Source of the DNA: JABSQH01 sp039194665
GTDB taxonomy: Bacteria; Actinomycetota; Acidimicrobiia; Acidimicrobiales; Ilumatobacteraceae
Assembly: GCA_039194665.1 (NCBI GenBank)
Contig: JBCCVW010000247.1
Coordinates: forward strand, 1 to 6,054
DNA length: 6,054 bases
Direction: 5' to 3'
Shown here: positions 4,643 to 6,054 of the stretch, in pieces
How positions within the stretch are numbered: position 1 is the first letter of the stretch
How the letters are laid out: every line of letters starts with the position of its first letter
Notes under the pieces: model-generated
What the model saw: the letters and a program-made list of their open reading frames with translations, nothing else
Databases searched by the model: none
What the model was told of the DNA's origin: nothing
Translations under genes and position numbers: made by a program

Positions 4643-6054
4643 ATGCCTGCACAACCCGCACACACCCCGGTCCAGCCACCGAGTTCGATGCCGATCGAGC
4701 ACTACGCCCCGTTTGTGCCGCTCGTGCTCACCGACCGCACCTGGCCGAACACGGTCATCGAGCGGGCGCCGCGTTGGTGCTCGGTCGACCTGCGCGACGG
4801 CAACCAGGCGTTGATCGATCCGATGGATCCGACGCGCAAGTTGGCGATGTTCGAAGAGCTGGTGGCGATGGGTTTCAAAGAGATCGAGGTCGGCTTCCCG
4901 GCGGCGAGCCAGCCCGACTTCGACTTCATCCGCCAGTTGATCGAGGAAGACCGGATCCCCGACGACGTCGAGATCCAGGTGTTGGTGCAGTGCCGCGATG
5001 AGTTGATCGAGCGCACGTACGAGTGCCTCGACGGCGCACCGCGGGCGATCGTGCACTTCTACAACTCGACCAATCCGCTGCAGCGTGAGGTGGTGTTCGG
5101 GCTCGACAAGGCGGGAATCGTCGACGTCGCAGTGAATGGCGCCAAGTTGTGCCGCAAGCTCGAACAGGGCATGGGCGACACGCAGATTCGTTACGAGTAC
5201 AGCCCGGAGAGCTTCACCCTGACCGAGCCCGATTTCGCCATCGAGGTGTGCGAGGCAGTGATGGACGTGATCGAGCCAACGCCGGAGCACCCGATCATCC
5301 TCAACCTGCCGGCGACGGTCGAGTGTTACTCGCCCAACGTGTATGGCGACGTGATCGAATGGTTCTGCCGCACGATCAAGCAACGCGACGCCGTGGTCGT
5401 GTCGTTGCACCCGCACAACGACCGGGGCTGCGCCATTGCGGCCGCCGAGTTCGGCGTGATGGCGGGAGCCGACCGTGTCGAGGGCACGCTGTTCGGAAAC
5501 GGCGAGCGCACAGGCAATGTCGACGTGGTCAACCTGGCGATGAACCTGTTCATGAACGGGGTCGACCCCGAACTCGACGTGAGCGACATCGACCGGCTGC
5601 GACGCACCGCCGAGTACTGCAATCGCCTGCCCGTCGGACCGCGCCATCCCTACGTCGGCGACCTCGTGTACACGGCCTTCTCCGGGAGCCACCAGGATGC
5701 GATCAAGAAGGGCTTCGAAGCCCTCGACCGACGACGCGACGACGACGGGGACTACGCCGAGTGGGGTGTGCCGTACCTGCCGATCGACCCGGCGCACGTC
5801 GGCCGCACCTACGAGGCGGTGATCCGCGTGAACAGCCAGTCAGGCAAGGGGGGCGTGGCCTACGTGATGAAGACCGAGCACGGGTTCGAGCTGCCGCGGC
5901 GGTTCCAGATCGAGTTCTCGAAGACGATCCAGCACATCACCGAAGACACCGGTACCGAGATCACCCCGGCCGTGATGTGGGACGCGTTCCGCTCTGAGTA
6001 CATGCCCGAGTCGCCGCGTTTCGTGCTGCACAGCCACGAGCTGCACACCCGCAC
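4643..6054 (+). CDS. leuA: 2-isopropylmalate synthase (3' partial)
   Basis: The enzyme condenses 2-oxoisovalerate with acetyl-CoA to give 2-isopropylmalate, the first committed step of leucine biosynthesis, in the cytosol. The 470 residues present cover the TIM-barrel catalytic domain and most of the linker subdomains. The metal and substrate residues of the M. tuberculosis enzyme appear with a constant offset of 29: R51-D52 in VDLRDGNQALIDPM (R80/D81), E189 in YSPES (E218), H256 and H258 in LHPHNDRG (H285/H287), N292 in ERTGN (N321) and H350 in SGSHQD (H379). This is the longer actinobacterial/fungal-type LeuA; SMPIEHYAPF near the N-terminus also fits that type. The C-terminal leucine-binding feedback domain, usually 130-150 residues more, lies beyond the right edge. 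The ATG follows TAGGAG by six bases. Expression is probably set by the leucine attenuator just upstream, giving transcriptional control on top of the expected allosteric feedback. No frameshift or missing catalytic residue is seen. Confidence 0.97.
   Translation, partial: MPAQPAHTPVQPPSSMPIEHYAPFVPLVLTDRTWPNTVIERAPRWCSVDLRDGNQALIDPMDPTRKLAMFEELVAMGFKEIEVGFPAASQPDFDFIRQLIEEDRIPDDVEIQVLVQCRDELIERTYECLDGAPRAIVHFYNSTNPLQREVVFGLDKAGIVDVAVNGAKLCRKLEQGMGDTQIRYEYSPESFTLTEPDFAIEVCEAVMDVIEPTPEHPIILNLPATVECYSPNVYGDVIEWFCRTIKQRDAVVVSLHPHNDRGCAIAAAEFGVMAGADRVEGTLFGNGERTGNVDVVNLAMNLFMNGVDPELDVSDIDRLRRTAEYCNRLPVGPRHPYVGDLVYTAFSGSHQDAIKKGFEALDRRRDDDGDYAEWGVPYLPIDPAHVGRTYEAVIRVNSQSGKGGVAYVMKTEHGFELPRRFQIEFSKTIQHITEDTGTEITPAVMWDAFRSEYMPESPRFVLHSHELHTR

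Noticed and set aside
4619..5797. A 392-codon minus-strand open frame opposite leuA
   Set aside because: leuA on the plus strand has every catalytic residue. The antisense translation has the low-complexity His/Asp/Val/Arg composition of a codon-bias shadow.
1..6054. Mobile elements, CRISPR arrays, tRNA or rRNA genes
   Set aside because: No transposase, regular repeats with spacers, terminal inverted repeats or RNA gene signatures were seen; the region looks like ordinary chromosome apart from the leuA leader.

Overview
The window is high-GC DNA with densely packed genes, GTG starts and the strong G/C third-position bias typical of Actinomycetota. The leuA protein is of the long actinobacterial/mycobacterial type, and a fused CydD-CydC transporter is also known from actinobacteria. 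The lineage may be Acidimicrobiia-like, but that is only an impression from protein style and is not demonstrated.

Layout from left to right. (1) Bases 1-2234, plus strand: the 3' part of a fused thiol-exporter ABC protein (end of a CydD-type ATPase domain, a linker, then a complete CydC half); its 5' end lies outside the window. (2) Bases 2195-3103, minus strand: an APH(6)-family small-molecule kinase whose 3' end overlaps the end of cydDC by 40 bases, tail to tail. (3) Bases 3131-4441, minus strand: a complete DEAD-box RNA helicase, 27 bases upstream of the kinase and probably co-transcribed with it. (4) Bases 4442-4642: a divergent intergenic region that holds a complete-looking leucine attenuation system. 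(5) Bases 4643-6054, plus strand: leuA (2-isopropylmalate synthase), running off the right edge before its leucine-binding regulatory domain.

The most interesting element is the leuA leader. A tiny GTG-initiated frame (4503-4538) reads through five consecutive leucine codons (CTC CTG CTT CTT TTG) and stops. Its stop codon leads directly into a perfect 9-bp stem-loop (4538-4566). A GC-rich hairpin followed by a U-rich tract (4569-4605) comes next, and then a good Shine-Dalgarno sequence and the leuA ATG. A candidate promoter (TTGCAT, 17 bases, TACGGT) would start transcription within a few bases of the leader GTG, so the leader peptide may be translated from a leaderless RNA. The simplest reading is that leucyl-tRNA supply controls ribosome position on the leader, and the RNA fold then sets how often transcription reaches leuA. 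The exact antiterminating fold is not obvious. A loop-to-5'-end complementarity suggests a pseudoknot, which fits the LEU element reported upstream of actinobacterial leuA genes.

The protein genes belong to separate housekeeping tasks: redox/cytochrome bd maturation, RNA remodelling, possible antibiotic modification and leucine biosynthesis. Nothing suggests a mobile element, CRISPR array, tRNA or rRNA.
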